A stretch of DNA of 64,000 bases from Aureimonas sp. Leaf427 (GCF_001425485.1 NZ_LMQW01000012.1:105170-169169), one strand, 5' to 3'; positions 1 through 10,479 are shown, counted from the first letter of the stretch. Notes: generated by a model not told the origin, from the letters alone. A program made the numbers and translations.

Positions 1-482
1 TTCGTATCGAAGGCGGCGAGCGGCAGGAGGATCGGGAAGACCGCGCAGCGGCCGCCCTCCAGCGTGACGCCGGACTCTTCGAAGGAGGCGGCGAGACGGG
101 CGTTCTCCGAGGGATCGCGGGCGAAGTCCGCCATCCGGTCCGGCGCGCCCGCGACGGGGCAGAGGATCAGCCGCGTGCCGCACTCGCTCACGGCGCCGCC
201 GGGCTGCTCGGTCTGGAGAAGGCCCGTGCCGGCCTCGATATAGGCCTCGACGAGGAAGTCCGGATAGAGCTCCTCTAGGATGTCGTGGAGATCGTCGGAA
301 AGCCGCGTCCAGGCCGCGTCGAAATCGGCGCGCGACAGAGCCGGGCCGAGCAGGCCGACCTGCCCCTCGCCCGCAAAGGCCGCGGCCGCGCGCAGGATGT
401 CCGCCTCCGTCGGCGTCTTCGCGCGCTTCACCGCCTGCTTGGCGATCTTGGCCGAGGCCCGTCGATCCGCGCGATTGCCCAT
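1..482 (-). CDS. Unrecognised protein, 3' end beyond the left edge
   Basis: The reverse strand is open from an ATG at 482 to base 1, giving at least 160 residues with no stop, so the C terminus lies outside the window. The N terminus is basic and helical (MGNRADRRASAKIAKQAVKR), followed by an acidic mixed alpha/beta part with several aromatic residues. Codon usage matches the neighbouring genes. I see no signal peptide, membrane segment or catalytic motif that I recognise. The next gene, on the same strand, ends at 583, leaving a 100-bp gap. I do not assign a function. Confidence 0.6.
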   Translation of the reverse strand, partial: MGNRADRRASAKIAKQAVKRAKTPTEADILRAAAAFAGEGQVGLLGPALSRADFDAAWTRLSDDLHDILEELYPDFLVEAYIEAGTGLLQTEQPGGAVSECGTRLILCPVAGAPDRMADFARDPSENARLAASFEESGVTLEGGRCAVFPILLPLAAFDT

Positions 483-582
483 GCTGGCCTCCCGATACCG
501 TCCTGTCCCGCTGAGGGACCGCAGCCGCTGCCTAATCGGCGGCGGCGCCGGCGTCCATTGGGGAAAGCGGACTTCGTGAGCG

Positions 583-996
583 TCAGCTGGCGAAAACGCC
601 CTCGAAATCCTGGAAGCCCTTCACCTCGATCGGATTTCCCGAGGGATCGAAGAAGAACATGGTGCGCTGCTCGCCGGGCTCGCCCTCGAAGCGCACGACC
701 GGGGGAATGTCGAAGGCGACGCCGCCGGCCTTCAGCCGCTCGGACAGGTCCAGCCAGTCGGCCAGCGGCAGGACGACGCCCAGATGCGGCATCATCACCA
801 TGTGGTCGCCGACCCGCCCCGTGCGCGTGACCTCGAAGGGCTTGCCGAGATGGAGCGAGATCTGGTGGCCGAAGAAGTCGAAATCGACCCAGGTCTCCGT
901 CGAACGCCCCTCCTTGCAGCCGAGCACGCCGCCGTAGAAGCGGCGGGCCTCGTCGAGATCGGTGACGTGATAGGCGAGATGGAAGAGCGAGCGCAT
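583..996 (-). CDS. VOC-family (glyoxalase/extradiol dioxygenase-like) protein
   Basis: A 137-residue protein of the size of a single vicinal-oxygen-chelate unit pair. The opening MRSLFHLAYHVTDLDEARRF is the typical first strand and helix, with a His at a metal-ligand position. Further motifs are DFFGHQISLHL in the middle and FFFDPSGNPIEVKGF at the C terminus, where the Glu is the usual last metal ligand. Members bind a divalent metal and act on vicinal diols, glutathione adducts or related small molecules; the substrate here is unknown. It starts 45 bp downstream of the pxpC stop on the same strand, so it may be co-transcribed. A longer upstream reading in this frame overlaps pxpC and is not credible. 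Confidence 0.85.
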   Translation of the reverse strand: MRSLFHLAYHVTDLDEARRFYGGVLGCKEGRSTETWVDFDFFGHQISLHLGKPFEVTRTGRVGDHMVMMPHLGVVLPLADWLDLSERLKAGGVAFDIPPVVRFEGEPGEQRTMFFFDPSGNPIEVKGFQDFEGVFAS

Positions 997-1040
997 GGAA
1001 GACTCCGGGTTCGTCTGGAAGGTCGGTCGGGGCGGCCGGC

Positions 1041-2012
1041 TCAGGGCCGGCGCTCCCTCTGCCGGCTGTCGCCGGCGGGCTTCTCGGCAAGGCCGGCGAC
1101 GATCTCGTCCAGCACCTGCCGCTCCTCGATGGCGAGATCCTCGGCTCGGCTCTGCGAGATCGCGGCGAAGCGGACGGGCCGCCCGCTCGGCGTCTGCGCG
1201 AGCCGGGCGACGTCGACCGAGGCGAGCGTCGCGATCTTCGGATAGCCGCCGGTCGTCTGGCGCTCCGCCATCAGCACGATCGGCTGGCCGGAGCCCGGCA
1301 CCTGGATCGAGCCGAGCGCGGTGCCGTCGGAGACGATGTCGTGGCCGCCGGCCGCCGGCAGAGGCGGTCCGGCGAGAACCTGCGCCATGCGGTCGCGGCT
1401 GGCCGAGACGATGTAGGGCTCGCCGAGGAAGCGCCGCAGGATCTCGGGCGAAAAACGTCCGTCCTGCGGCCCCTTCACCACCCGGATCGGGCGGTTCGAG
1501 CGCCAGACCGGTCGGTTCAGCGCCAGGAGGGGCGCTGGCTCGGCCTGCCCGAGCGGCAGGCGGTCTCCGGCAACCAGCCGGCGCCCCTCGTGGCCGCCGA
1601 GTCCGCTGCGCAGATGGGTCGAGCGCGACCCGAGCACCGGCGGCGTGTCGATGCCGCCGGAGATCGCAAGATAGGCCCAGACGGCGTCGCGCATCGCGCC
1701 GATCGTCAGCATCGAACCCGGCCGAAGGACGTGGCTCTCCCACAGCCAGATCGGCGTGCGGTCGATGCGCACGTCCACCGCCCCGCCCGTGACCGCGATG
1801 CGGACGGGCTCGGTCGCTTCGAACCGCCCGCCGACGCCGGCAAATTCGAGGCCCGCCGCCGCCGGCCCGTTGCCGACGAGCGCGTTCGCGATGCGGAACG
1901 AGGGCACGTCCATCGGACCGGCGCGCGAGACGCCGGCATGCTGGAGACCGGGGCGGCCGAGATCCTGAACCGTGACCATCGGTCCGGCCTCGTGGACGGC
2001 AAGCTCCGTCAT
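1041..2012 (-). CDS. pxpC: 5-oxoprolinase subunit C (biotin-dependent carboxyltransferase-like, KipA family)
   Basis: A 323-residue protein that opens with the family signature VTVQDLGRPGLQHAGVSRAG, followed by DVPSFRIANALVGN. With PxpA and PxpB it forms the ATP-dependent cytoplasmic enzyme that opens 5-oxoproline (pyroglutamate) to glutamate. The family was formerly annotated as urea amidolyase-like or KipI antagonist. Its ATG overlaps the end of pxpB by four bases, so the two are translationally coupled. Length is normal for the family. Unlike the usual single pxpABC operon, pxpA lies on the opposite strand about 1 kb away. Confidence 0.93.
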   Translation of the reverse strand: MTELAVHEAGPMVTVQDLGRPGLQHAGVSRAGPMDVPSFRIANALVGNGPAAAGLEFAGVGGRFEATEPVRIAVTGGAVDVRIDRTPIWLWESHVLRPGSMLTIGAMRDAVWAYLAISGGIDTPPVLGSRSTHLRSGLGGHEGRRLVAGDRLPLGQAEPAPLLALNRPVWRSNRPIRVVKGPQDGRFSPEILRRFLGEPYIVSASRDRMAQVLAGPPLPAAGGHDIVSDGTALGSIQVPGSGQPIVLMAERQTTGGYPKIATLASVDVARLAQTPSGRPVRFAAISQSRAEDLAIEERQVLDEIVAGLAEKPAGDSRQRERRP

Positions 2013-2737
2013 GGCGCCTCCGGCCGCACGACCGCCTCCCCCGCCGCCACGCGCGCGTCGAGCGCCTCGGCTTCGGCCTCCGAGACCGCGCGAAAGCGCA
2101 CGCGGTCGCCGGCCTTCAAAAGAAAGGGCTGGGGTCCGGCGGGATCGAAGAGGCGGACGGGGGTTCGCCCGATATAGCGCCAGCCGCTCGGCCCCGGCAC
2201 GGAATTGATGCTGGCCTGCGCGCCGCCGATGCCGATGGCGCCGGCCTCGATGCGCTGGCGCGGCACGGCGAGGCGCGGCGTGTGCAGCGCCTCCGGCAGT
2301 CCGCCGAGATAGGCGAAGCCCGGCGCGAAGCCGATCATGTAGACGCGGAACTCCGTCGCCGCGTGAAGCTCGACGAGAGCCTCCGGCGTCATGGCCTTCA
2401 TCGCGGCCAGTTCGGCGAGATCGAGCCCGACCTCGCCGCCGTAATGGACGGGAATGGTGAAGCGCCGGCCGTGCCGGGCCTCGACGTCGAGAGCGCCGAG
2501 CCGCGTGCGGATCTCCTCCGCCAGCGCCGCGCCGCGCACCTTCGCGGGATCGTAGACGACCATCAGCGAGCGATAGGTCGGGACGGTCTCCTCGACGCCG
2601 ACGATCGGAGCGCGGGCGAGATCGGCCGACAGCGCGATGACGCGCTCGCTCACCGCCTCGTCGATCCGGTCGGCGAGTTCCACCGAGAGGGCGCCGTCGC
2701 CGCAGGGCAGGATTTTGACCGGCGGTTGCGCCGTCAC
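2009..2737 (-). CDS. pxpB: 5-oxoprolinase subunit B (KipI family)
   Basis: A 242-residue protein from a GTG at 2737; a GGAAGGAAAGG-like ribosome site lies just upstream, and homologous sequence begins here (VKILPCGDGALSVEL). The frame stays open for a further 73 codons, but that stretch is low-quality Arg-rich sequence inside the divergent promoter region. The C-terminal cyclophilin-like part carries the family motif FAPGFAYLGGLP and SINSVPGPSGWRYIGRTP. It works with PxpC in the carboxyltransferase-like half of 5-oxoprolinase. It is the first gene of a minus-strand pair and is divergent from pxpA. Confidence 0.92.
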   Translation of the reverse strand: MTAQPPVKILPCGDGALSVELADRIDEAVSERVIALSADLARAPIVGVEETVPTYRSLMVVYDPAKVRGAALAEEIRTRLGALDVEARHGRRFTIPVHYGGEVGLDLAELAAMKAMTPEALVELHAATEFRVYMIGFAPGFAYLGGLPEALHTPRLAVPRQRIEAGAIGIGGAQASINSVPGPSGWRYIGRTPVRLFDPAGPQPFLLKAGDRVRFRAVSEAEAEALDARVAAGEAVVRPEAP

Positions 2738-3006
2738 GCCCTTTCCTTCCGCCCTCGGCGCGAGGCGCGTTTCGCGATGGGACGGCTCTTCAGGATTGCG
2801 ATCCAATGCTCGCCCTTCGCGAATGTCCGACGACCCTTGCGGCGTCCGGCCCGGAACGGACGGCGGGAGGCGCGTCGATCGCCCGATCTCGGCGCCCGGT
2901 CTCCCCGCCCAGCCGCCTCGGTGATACGAGCAGAGCCGACGCGGCGCAACCGGCACGGCCGCCCGGACGCCGCCGACCGCCCCATCGGCCGAGGAGCCAG
3001 GACGCC

Positions 3007-3789
3007 ATGCGCACGATCGACCTCAACTGCGACCTCGGCGAGAGCTTCGGCGCCTACAAGATCGGCGACGACGAGGCGATGCTCGGCCTCGTGACCACGG
3101 CGAACGTCGCCTGCGGCTTCCATGCCGGCGATCCCGTCGTGATGCGCGACACGATCCTGTCCGCCAAGGCGCGCGGCGTCTCGATCGGGGCGCACCCCTC
3201 CTTCATGGACCTCTACGGCTTCGGCCGCCGCCGGATCTCGGGCGAGCGGCCGGAGGATATCGAGGCGCAGCTCGTCTACCAGATATCCGCGATCCAGGGC
3301 ATGGCGACCGCGCTCGGCTGGCCGATCACCCATGTGAAGACCCATGGCGCGCTGAACAACATGGCGGCGGAGGACGCCGCGCTCGCCGAAATCTGCGTCC
3401 GCGCCGTGCGGGCGATCGATCCCTCGCTCGTCTTCGTCGCCATCCCCTTTTCCGAGGCGATGAAGGCGGCCGAGAAGGCCGGCCTTCGCATCGCCAGCGA
3501 GGTCTATGCCGACCGCACCTACGAGGCGGACGGGATGCTGACCCCGCGCCAGGTGGCGGGCTCGGTCATCCACGATCCCGAGCAGAGCGCCGACCAGGTG
3601 CTCTCCATGGTGCGGGACGGCCGCATGCCGACGCGCGGCGGGTCGAGCCTTCCCGTCGAGGCTGCGACGATCTGCGTCCACGGCGACACGCCGGGCTCCG
3701 TCGCCATGGCGCGCGCCCTTCGCGAGCGGCTCGCCCGCGACGGCCTCACCCTCGCGCCCTTCGCGCGCGCGCGCAGCGCGAGCGACTGA
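3007..3789 (+). CDS. pxpA: 5-oxoprolinase subunit A (LamB/YcsF family)
   Basis: A 260-residue protein with the diagnostic start MRTIDLNCDLGESFGAYKIG and the motifs NVACGFHAGDP and GAHPSFMDLYGFGRR. Normal length. In the PxpABC complex this subunit is needed for the ATP-driven hydrolysis of 5-oxoproline to glutamate. A GAGGAG ribosome site precedes the ATG. The 269 bp between this start and the pxpB GTG must hold both divergent promoters. The gene is followed by 185 bp before the RND adaptor, with no clear terminator. Confidence 0.95.
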   Translation: MRTIDLNCDLGESFGAYKIGDDEAMLGLVTTANVACGFHAGDPVVMRDTILSAKARGVSIGAHPSFMDLYGFGRRRISGERPEDIEAQLVYQISAIQGMATALGWPITHVKTHGALNNMAAEDAALAEICVRAVRAIDPSLVFVAIPFSEAMKAAEKAGLRIASEVYADRTYEADGMLTPRQVAGSVIHDPEQSADQVLSMVRDGRMPTRGGSSLPVEAATICVHGDTPGSVAMARALRERLARDGLTLAPFARARSASD

Positions 3790-3974
3790 CGGGGGGCCGA
3801 AGGTCCGGCTGCGCGGCGCCTGGGCGGACATGCCGCAGGGTGTCCGGAAGCCGGTGCTGCGGGGCACACGGCGTTGTGAGATCGGCAAGCGCTAGCCGGA
3901 ACCATCCGGCCGACTACCTCGCTTTGCAGCGACATAGCGCACGAGCGCACTGACCTTCTTCGATGGGATCACCG

Positions 3975-5567
3975 ATGATCACCAGGCGACCCCGCCTCTG
4001 CGCCGCCGCCGGCCTTCTGACCCTGGCCTTTTCCCCCTCTTCCATCGCACCGGCTCATGCCCAGACGTCGGCAGAGACCTCGGAGACCGCGCCGAAGAGC
4101 GAGGCGGGCGGGATCGAAATTCCGCTGATCGGGCGGGTGCAGCTTCCAGGATTTCTCGCCGGCTGGTTCGGCGGGGACGAGGAGGCGGCGGAAAGCGCGG
4201 AGGCCGAGGGCGCGAATGCGGAGCCGCCCGCGGTCATCGTCCAGACCGTGGCGACGCAATCGGTCGGCGACACGATCGAGTTCATCGGCACGATCCAGCC
4301 GATCGAGCAGGTCGCCGTGCGCGCCCGCGTCGACGGCTACGTGCAGGAGGTCGCGTTCAAGGGCGGGCAGGCGGTGAAAGCCGGCGATCTTCTCTTCCAG
4401 ATCGAGCCGGCGCAGTACGAGGCCTCCCTCCGCGCCGCGGAGGCGCAGCTCTCGGGCGCGCAGGCGAGCGTCAATCAGGCCGAGCGCAACTTCCAGCGCC
4501 AGCAGCAGCTCTCGCAAAGCGGCGTCACCGCCCGCGCGACGCTGGACGACGCCACCGCGCAGCTCGAAAACGCGCAGGCGACCTTCCTCCAGGCCAATGC
4601 CGCCGTCACGCAGGCGCGGTTGAACCTCTCCTACACGCGCATCGAGGCGGCGATCGACGGCGTCATGTCCGCACCGCTCATCACGCGCGGCAACTACGTC
4701 TCGGCCGGCACCACCGCCGACATGGCGACGCTGACGCAGATGGACCCGATCTGGGGCGTCTTTCCGATCGGCGAGGGCCAGCTCGTCACCTGGCAGCGGA
4801 TCGGCGTCGGGGAGACGCAGGAGCCGCCGATCGCGCGGAACGGCGAAACCGGCTCGGGCGCAGAAGGCGACCAGACGGCCGCGATCGACGAGGGTGGCGA
4901 GGGCGACGCAGGCTCCGCCCCGACCGAGGCGGCAGCGCCCGCCCAAGGCGGAACGCTCGTCGCCTCCGCCGACGGCACGGCTGCCGCGGGCGCGGTGCCT
5001 CCGCCGCCGGGCTCGGAGACGATCGAGGCTTCCGCGCGGGCCGACAGCCAGGATATCGGCGACGACTTCGTTCTCTCGCTCCGCCTGCCCAACGGCTCCG
5101 CCTATCAGCCGACCGGCCGTTTCGACTTCGTCGGCAACACGGTCAATCCGGCGACGGGCACGGTGGAGGCGCGCATTGCCTTCCCCAATCCCGGCGGCTT
5201 CCTGCTCGCCAACCAGAACGTCACGCTGGTCGCCAGCGAGCGCCATCCGCCGGTCCTGCCCGTCGTGCCGCAGGCCGCGATCCAGCTCTCGCGCGAGGGC
5301 CGCTCCGTGCTTCTCGTCAAGCCCGACGAGACGATCGAGCGCCGCACGATCGAGGTCGGCAAGAAGATCGGCAACATGACCTCCGTCACAAGCGGGCTCA
5401 CCGGCGGCGAGACCGTCGTCGTGCGCGGCTCGGCCGCCGCCAAGGAGAACGCGAAGGTTCGCCCGCTCACCGAGGAACAGGCCGAGGCCGAGGCCGAACA
5501 GCGGCGCGCGAGCCGCCCGGCCGCCGGCGACGGGACGAGCGCCGCGGGCGGCGGGGCCGCGCGATGA
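3975..5567 (+). CDS. RND efflux periplasmic adaptor (membrane fusion protein)
   Basis: About 530 residues. From the ATG at 3975 the protein begins with a clear Sec signal peptide ([20 protein letters not shown], cleavage near AHAQ); an ATG at 3963 would only add four residues. The body shows the adaptor order: lipoyl half ([17 protein letters not shown]), a helical hairpin rich in Gln/Ala, a beta-barrel and a membrane-proximal domain. Adaptors link an inner-membrane RND pump to an outer-membrane channel; no TolC-like gene is present here. Odd point: an approximately 70-residue acidic, Ala/Gly-rich insertion around residues 275-345 lengthens the protein well beyond the usual 370-420 residues. 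The stop overlaps the permease start (ATGA). Confidence 0.92.
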   Translation: MITRRPRLCAAAGLLTLAFSPSSIAPAHAQTSAETSETAPKSEAGGIEIPLIGRVQLPGFLAGWFGGDEEAAESAEAEGANAEPPAVIVQTVATQSVGDTIEFIGTIQPIEQVAVRARVDGYVQEVAFKGGQAVKAGDLLFQIEPAQYEASLRAAEAQLSGAQASVNQAERNFQRQQQLSQSGVTARATLDDATAQLENAQATFLQANAAVTQARLNLSYTRIEAAIDGVMSAPLITRGNYVSAGTTADMATLTQMDPIWGVFPIGEGQLVTWQRIGVGETQEPPIARNGETGSGAEGDQTAAIDEGGEGDAGSAPTEAAAPAQGGTLVASADGTAAAGAVPPPPGSETIEASARADSQDIGDDFVLSLRLPNGSAYQPTGRFDFVGNTVNPATGTVEARIAFPNPGGFLLANQNVTLVASERHPPVLPVVPQAAIQLSREGRSVLLVKPDETIERRTIEVGKKIGNMTSVTSGLTGGETVVVRGSAAAKENAKVRPLTEEQAEAEAEQRRASRPAAGDGTSAAGGGAAR

Positions 5568-8500
5568 TCTCGAGCACCTTCATCCGGCGCCCGCGCCTTG
5601 CCGGCGTCATCTCGGTCGTCGTGGTGCTCGCCGGCCTTCTGGCCATGGCGGTCCTGCCGATCTCGCAATATCCCGAGATCACACCGCCCACCGTCAGCGT
5701 CTCCGCCAATTATCCCGGCGCCGATTCCACGGTGCTTGCCCAGGCCGTCGGCGATCCGCTGGAGCGCGCGATCAACGGCGTCGAGGGCATGACCTACATG
5801 TCCTCGACCTCGACGGATTCGGGCACCTATTCGCTCTCGATCACCTTCGCCATCGGCACCGATCCCGACATCGCGCAGGTCAACGTCTCCAACCGCGTGC
5901 AGCTCGCCACCGCCCAGCTGCCCGAGGCCGTGACGCGCCAGGGCGTGACGGTGCGCTCGCGCTCGCCGAACTTCCTGATGGCGGTCGGCTTCTTCTCCGA
6001 AGGCGGGCGCGTCTCCACGATCGACATCGGCGCCTATCTGTCGACCAGCGTCGTCACCGCGCTCCAGCGCATCGAGGGCGTGGGCGATGCCAACGTCATC
6101 GGCAATTCCGACTATTCCATGCGCATCTGGACGGACCCGCGCCGCATGAGCGCGCTCCAGATCTCCTCGGCCGACATCACGCAGGCGATCGCCTCGGCGA
6201 ACCTTCCCGCCTCCACCGGTCAGATCGGCTCCTCCCCGGCTTCCGAAGGACAGGCGATCGTCTACACGATCACCTCGCAGGGGCAGCTGAACACGGTCGA
6301 GCAGTTCGAGAACATCGTCGTGCGCGCCGAATCCTCGGGCGCGATCGTGCGCGTCAAGGATGTGGCGCGCGTCGAGCTCGGCTCGGAGAGCTACGCCGTC
6401 AACAGCTTCGTCGGCGGCGATCCCGGCAAGACGATCCAGATCAACCAGTCGCCCGGCGCCAACGCGCTGGAGACGGTGACGGCGGTGCGCGCCGAGCTGG
6501 AACGCCTGCGCGGCGAGTTTCCGGCGGGCCTCGACTACCGGATCATCTACGATTCCACCGAGTTCGTGGATGCCACGATCCACGAGATCCTCCTGACGCT
6601 CGCCATCACCGCGGCAATCATCGTCATCGTCGTGTTCCTCTTCCTCCAGGACTGGCGCTCGACGCTGATCCCGGCGCTCGCCATCCCGGTCTCGATCATC
6701 GGCACCTTCGCCTTTCTCCTGGCCATCGGCTTCACGATCAACGTCATCACGCTTCTGGCGCTGATCCTCGCCATCGGCCTCGTCGTCGACGACGCGATCA
6801 TCGTGGTGGAGAACGTGCAGCGGGTGATGACGGAGAAGAAGGTCGACCGGGTCGAGGCGACCGAGATCGCGATGAAGGAGATCACCGGCCCGATCGTCTC
6901 GACGACGCTGGTGCTGCTCGCGGTCTTCCTTCCCACGACGTTCCTGCCCGGCCTTTCCGGCCAGCTCTACCGGCAGTTCGGCCTCGCGCTCTCGATCTCC
7001 GTCGTCCTCTCCTCGCTGGTCGCGCTGACGCTGACGCCCGCGCTGACCGCCGCCATGCTGCGCCCGCCGGGCAAGGCCTGGGGCCCGCTGCGCTGGTTCA
7101 ACCAGGGGCTCGACGCCACGCGCAACGCCTATCTCGGCGGCGTCTCCTTCCTGGTGAAGCGGGTTCTCGTCGCGCTCGCCGTCGTCGCGCTCGGTCTCGG
7201 CATCACCGTTTTCTCGCTGGCGACGCTGCCCTCCACGCTCCTGCCGGACGAGGACCAGGGCGCGATCCTCTTCGACGTCTCGCTGCCCGACGGCGCCTCG
7301 CTCCAGCGCACGACGGAGGCGATGCTGGAGATCGGCGAGATCCTCGACGGCACCGAGGGCGTCAACGCCTATGTGCTGAACGCCGGCTATTCGCTGCTTC
7401 AATCGGCCCAACGCACCTCCGGGGGCCTCGGCATCGTCACGCTGAAGCCCTGGGGCGAGCGGCCCGATCTCTTCGCGATCCTCGCCGAACTCCAGGGCAA
7501 GTTCGCCGCGATCCCCGGCGTGCAGGTCGCCGCCTTCCCGCCGCCGCCGATCCCCGGCCTCGGCTCGGTCGGCGGCTTCTCCTTCGAGCTGGTGGCGCAA
7601 GGCGGGCAGGAGCCGGCGGAGGTCGCCCAGGTCGCGAACTCCTTCATCTCGGCGGCCAACGAGCGGCCGGAGATCGAGGGGGCGCGCACGACCTTCTCGG
7701 CCGACGTGCCGCGCCTTTACCTCAAGATCGACCGCGACCGGGCCGAGACGCTCGGCCTCAGCGTCGCCGACATCTACGACACGGTGGGCGGGGCGATGGG
7801 CGAGACCTTCGTCAACCAGTTCATCTACGACGGCCGCATCTATCAGGTCCGCCTCCAGGCCCAGGCGGACGCGCGCATGGCCGAGAGCGACATCGGCAAT
7901 CTCTACGCCAAGAACGCGAGCGGAGAGATGGTGCCGCTGCGCTCGGTCGTCTCCGTGGAGACGACGTTCGGCCCCTATTCGGTGCCGCGCTTCAACCTCT
8001 TCACCTCCGCCAAGATCACCGGCCAGCCCGGCGCCGGGTTCTCGTCGGGCGATGCGCTGACGGCGCTTCAGGCGGTGGCTGCCGAGACGCTGCCCGAGGG
8101 CTATTCCTACCAGTTCTCCGGCACGTCCTACGAGGAGCAGCAGGCGGGATCCGTCACCTACATCGCCTTCGCGCTCGCCTTCGTCTTCGCCTATCTCTTC
8201 CTCGTCGGCCAATACGAGAGCTGGCTCCAGCCGCTGACCGTCATGCTCTCCATCGCCATCGCCGCGGCGGGCGCGGTCGGCTCGCTCCTCGTCTTCGGCT
8301 ACACGTCCAACATCTACTCGCAGATCGGCCTCGTCATGCTGATCGGCCTGGCCGCCAAGAACGCCATCCTGATCGTGGAGTTCTCCAAGGAGCGGCGCGA
8401 GCTGGACGGGATGGAGATCACCGAGGCCGCGCTCGTCGGCGCCAAGCAGCGCTTCCGCGCCGTCTTGATGACCGCCCTCTCCTTCATCCTCGGCCTCCTG

Positions 8501-8827
8501 CCGCTCGTGCTGACGACGGGCGCGGGCGCGGCCTCGCGCAATGCGATCGGCACGGCGGCGATCGGCGGCATGCTGGCGGCGACCGTCATCGGCATCTTCG
8601 TCGTGCCCGCCCTCTTCGCCATGTTCGAGCGGCTGCGCGAGGGCCGGCAGGGCAAGCTCTGGGGCCGCGAGCGCGAGGACGGCAGCGACCTCTCCGAGCG
8701 CGCGCGCCGGAACAAGGAAGCGGCCGCGGCCGAAGCCGGGAGCGATGGGCCGATCGAGGTCGAGCCCGGCCGCTATCCCTGGAGCTTCGGCAAGGGCGAA
8801 GCGCCGTCGGCGACGCCGGCCGAGTGA
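5564..8827 (+). CDS. RND efflux permease, HAE1/AcrB type
   Basis: A 1,087-residue inner-membrane pump with the expected duplicated layout: one membrane helix near residue 12, a large periplasmic porter domain, a six-helix bundle from about residue 335, and then the same again. The family motif [14 protein letters not shown] (helix 4) has the paired Asp residues that relay protons. It exports hydrophobic or amphiphilic compounds by proton antiport with the adaptor just upstream. The start overlaps the adaptor stop by four bases. The last 50 residues form a polar tail rich in Glu, Arg and Ala after the final membrane helix, longer than in AcrB. The substrate cannot be read from the sequence. 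Confidence 0.96.
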   Translation: MISSTFIRRPRLAGVISVVVVLAGLLAMAVLPISQYPEITPPTVSVSANYPGADSTVLAQAVGDPLERAINGVEGMTYMSSTSTDSGTYSLSITFAIGTDPDIAQVNVSNRVQLATAQLPEAVTRQGVTVRSRSPNFLMAVGFFSEGGRVSTIDIGAYLSTSVVTALQRIEGVGDANVIGNSDYSMRIWTDPRRMSALQISSADITQAIASANLPASTGQIGSSPASEGQAIVYTITSQGQLNTVEQFENIVVRAESSGAIVRVKDVARVELGSESYAVNSFVGGDPGKTIQINQSPGANALETVTAVRAELERLRGEFPAGLDYRIIYDSTEFVDATIHEILLTLAITAAIIVIVVFLFLQDWRSTLIPALAIPVSIIGTFAFLLAIGFTINVITLLALILAIGLVVDDAIIVVENVQRVMTEKKVDRVEATEIAMKEITGPIVSTTLVLLAVFLPTTFLPGLSGQLYRQFGLALSISVVLSSLVALTLTPALTAAMLRPPGKAWGPLRWFNQGLDATRNAYLGGVSFLVKRVLVALAVVALGLGITVFSLATLPSTLLPDEDQGAILFDVSLPDGASLQRTTEAMLEIGEILDGTEGVNAYVLNAGYSLLQSAQRTSGGLGIVTLKPWGERPDLFAILAELQGKFAAIPGVQVAAFPPPPIPGLGSVGGFSFELVAQGGQEPAEVAQVANSFISAANERPEIEGARTTFSADVPRLYLKIDRDRAETLGLSVADIYDTVGGAMGETFVNQFIYDGRIYQVRLQAQADARMAESDIGNLYAKNASGEMVPLRSVVSVETTFGPYSVPRFNLFTSAKITGQPGAGFSSGDALTALQAVAAETLPEGYSYQFSGTSYEEQQAGSVTYIAFALAFVFAYLFLVGQYESWLQPLTVMLSIAIAAAGAVGSLLVFGYTSNIYSQIGLVMLIGLAAKNAILIVEFSKERRELDGMEITEAALVGAKQRFRAVLMTALSFILGLLPLVLTTGAGAASRNAIGTAAIGGMLAATVIGIFVVPALFAMFERLREGRQGKLWGREREDGSDLSERARRNKEAAAAEAGSDGPIEVEPGRYPWSFGKGEAPSATPAE

Positions 8828-8939
8828 ACGGGCCGGGGGTCGTCGAAGACGCGGGTTCCGCACCGTTCCGGTGTCGGAGACGGACGGGTCGGGCCGGCGG
8901 CGAAACCCGCCACCGCCGCGATTTCGTCCGCCGGGCCTC

Positions 8940-9845
8940 CTAGCCTCGGTCGGCTGCGATGGCGGCGATGTGTTCGGGGCCGATGCCGCAGCAGCCGCCG
9001 ACGATGGTCGCCCCCTCGCCCGTCCAGCGGCGGACCCATTTCAGGTAGCTTGCGGGATCGAGATCGGCGCGGATTTCGGAAATGCCGGCATAGGGCTCGT
9101 CGGACGGCGGCTCCGGCAGGAAGGCATTGGCATAGACGCCGAGCGCCGCATCCGGCCGCTCGGAGCCGTCGATCACGCGCCGCGCGGCGATCACGGCCTC
9201 GCTCATCACCTCCGGCTGGCTGCAGTTGAAGAGAACGCCCGCGGCGCCCGCTTCGAGGGCCGCTTTGACCGCCGCCTCCGCCGTCTCGCCCGAGCGCAGC
9301 TCCGGCGGGCCGGTGCGCCCCGCCTCGTCCTTCAGCGTGAAGGAGACGTAAGCCGGCTTTCCCGTTCCCTTCACGGCGGCGAGCGCGGTCAGCGCTTCCA
9401 CGATGGAGCTCTGCGTCTCGATCAGCCAGAGATCGACATGCGGCGAAAGGCCGGCGACGAGACTGTCCAGAATGCGCGGCGCCTCCTCCGGCCGGAACTG
9501 GCCGGGCCGGTAGCTCTCGAAGAGCGGCGGCAGGGAGCCGGCGACGCGCACCGGACGCTTGGCGGCATCGGCCACATCGCGCGCGATGCGCCCGGCGCGG
9601 TCGGCCAGCGCCTCGCCCTCGGCGGCGAACCTCGCCTCGCCGATCATGTGCGGCACCAGCCCGTAGGAATTGGTGGTGATGATCTCGGCGCCGCTTTCCA
9701 CATAGGCGAGATGCGCCTTCTCGACGAAGTCGGGGGCCTCGATCAACGACAGCGCCGACCATTCCGGCAGGCGGAAGGGCGCGCCGAGCCGCTCCAGGAG
9801 CCGGCCCATGCCGCCGTCGAGAAGGGTGAAGGTCTGGGATGCCAT
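8940..9845 (-). CDS. Homocysteine S-methyltransferase family protein (MmuM-like)
   Basis: A 301-residue Zn-dependent methyltransferase. The N terminus LLDGGMGRLLERLG, the central Cys in VLFNCSQPEVM and the C-terminal GGCCGIGPEHI supply the three Cys zinc ligands of the family. Such enzymes transfer a methyl group from S-methylmethionine (or another methylated donor) to homocysteine, making methionine. The start is 20 bp after the stop of an amino-acid ABC permease on the same strand, so the three genes from 11527 to 8940 look like one operon. By analogy with mmuP-mmuM, the imported compound may be S-methylmethionine or a relative; this is inference. It converges with the RND operon. Confidence 0.9.
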   Translation of the reverse strand: MASQTFTLLDGGMGRLLERLGAPFRLPEWSALSLIEAPDFVEKAHLAYVESGAEIITTNSYGLVPHMIGEARFAAEGEALADRAGRIARDVADAAKRPVRVAGSLPPLFESYRPGQFRPEEAPRILDSLVAGLSPHVDLWLIETQSSIVEALTALAAVKGTGKPAYVSFTLKDEAGRTGPPELRSGETAEAAVKAALEAGAAGVLFNCSQPEVMSEAVIAARRVIDGSERPDAALGVYANAFLPEPPSDEPYAGISEIRADLDPASYLKWVRRWTGEGATIVGGCCGIGPEHIAAIAADRG

Positions 9846-9864
9846 CGGGGCCTCTTCCTTTGCG

Positions 9865-10479
9865 TCAGGCTCTCTCGACCTGATGGCCCCGGCCGAAGCG
9901 GATCTCCAGGCGATGCTGGAGAATTTCGAGGCCGATCGAGACGATCCAGTAGATGATCGCCGCCGTGAGGAGCATTTCCATATAGTGATAGGTCGAGCGC
10001 CCATAGGACTGGGCGAGGAAGTTCAGCTCCCAGAGCCCCATGATGGAGACGAGCGAGCTGTCCTTCAGCATGGAGATGAAGAGCGCGCCCGCCGGCGGCA
10101 CGATGACCCGCATGGCCTGCGGCGCCACGACCTTCCAGCCGACGATGCGCGGGCGAAGGCCGAGCGCGCGCGCCGCCTCGCGCTGTCCGGCGGGCACGGA
10201 GGAGATGCCGCTGCGGATGGTCTCTGCCAGATAGGCGCCGTAGTTCAGGGACAGCGCCAGCACGCCGGAGGTGAGGCCGGACAGGACGATACCGAACTGC
10301 GGCAGCGCCAGATAGATGAGAAGCACCTGCACGAGAAGCGGCGTGCCCCGGAAGAAGGAGGCGTAGAAGGTCGAGACCGCGAAGGCGACGGGGTTTCGGG
10401 ACAGGCGGCCGAGCGCGGTCAGCATGCCGACGGCGAGCGCGCAGACCATCGAGACCGCCGTCACGAAGAGCGTCAGCAT
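9865..10479 (-). CDS. Polar amino-acid ABC transporter permease, start uncertain
   Basis: HisMQ-type permease; from the first ATG (10479) it has 204 residues. The EAA loop (AARALGLRPRIVGWKVVAP) that contacts the ATPase is present. The same frame stays open upstream and encodes a family-like N terminus (LTWGALLAG then SPDGFLQG) reaching back to the stop of the binding-protein gene near 10690, but it contains no ATG, GTG or TTG. Either the protein starts at 10479 and is short, or it starts at a rare codon such as the ATT at 10683-10681. Neighbours: binding protein upstream, methyltransferase downstream. No ATP-binding subunit lies in this operon. Confidence 0.88.
   Translation of the reverse strand: MLTLFVTAVSMVCALAVGMLTALGRLSRNPVAFAVSTFYASFFRGTPLLVQVLLIYLALPQFGIVLSGLTSGVLALSLNYGAYLAETIRSGISSVPAGQREAARALGLRPRIVGWKVVAPQAMRVIVPPAGALFISMLKDSSLVSIMGLWELNFLAQSYGRSTYHYMEMLLTAAIIYWIVSIGLEILQHRLEIRFGRGHQVERA

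Noticed and set aside
2738-2956. A 73-residue N-terminal extension of pxpB
   Set aside because: The sequence is low-quality and occupies the divergent promoter; the GTG at 2737 has a strong ribosome site and matches the family start.
5105-8863. A 1,252-codon open frame on the minus strand
   Set aside because: It mirrors the RND permease gene; the protein is Arg/Asp/Gly-rich with no domain, a by-product of high GC third positions.
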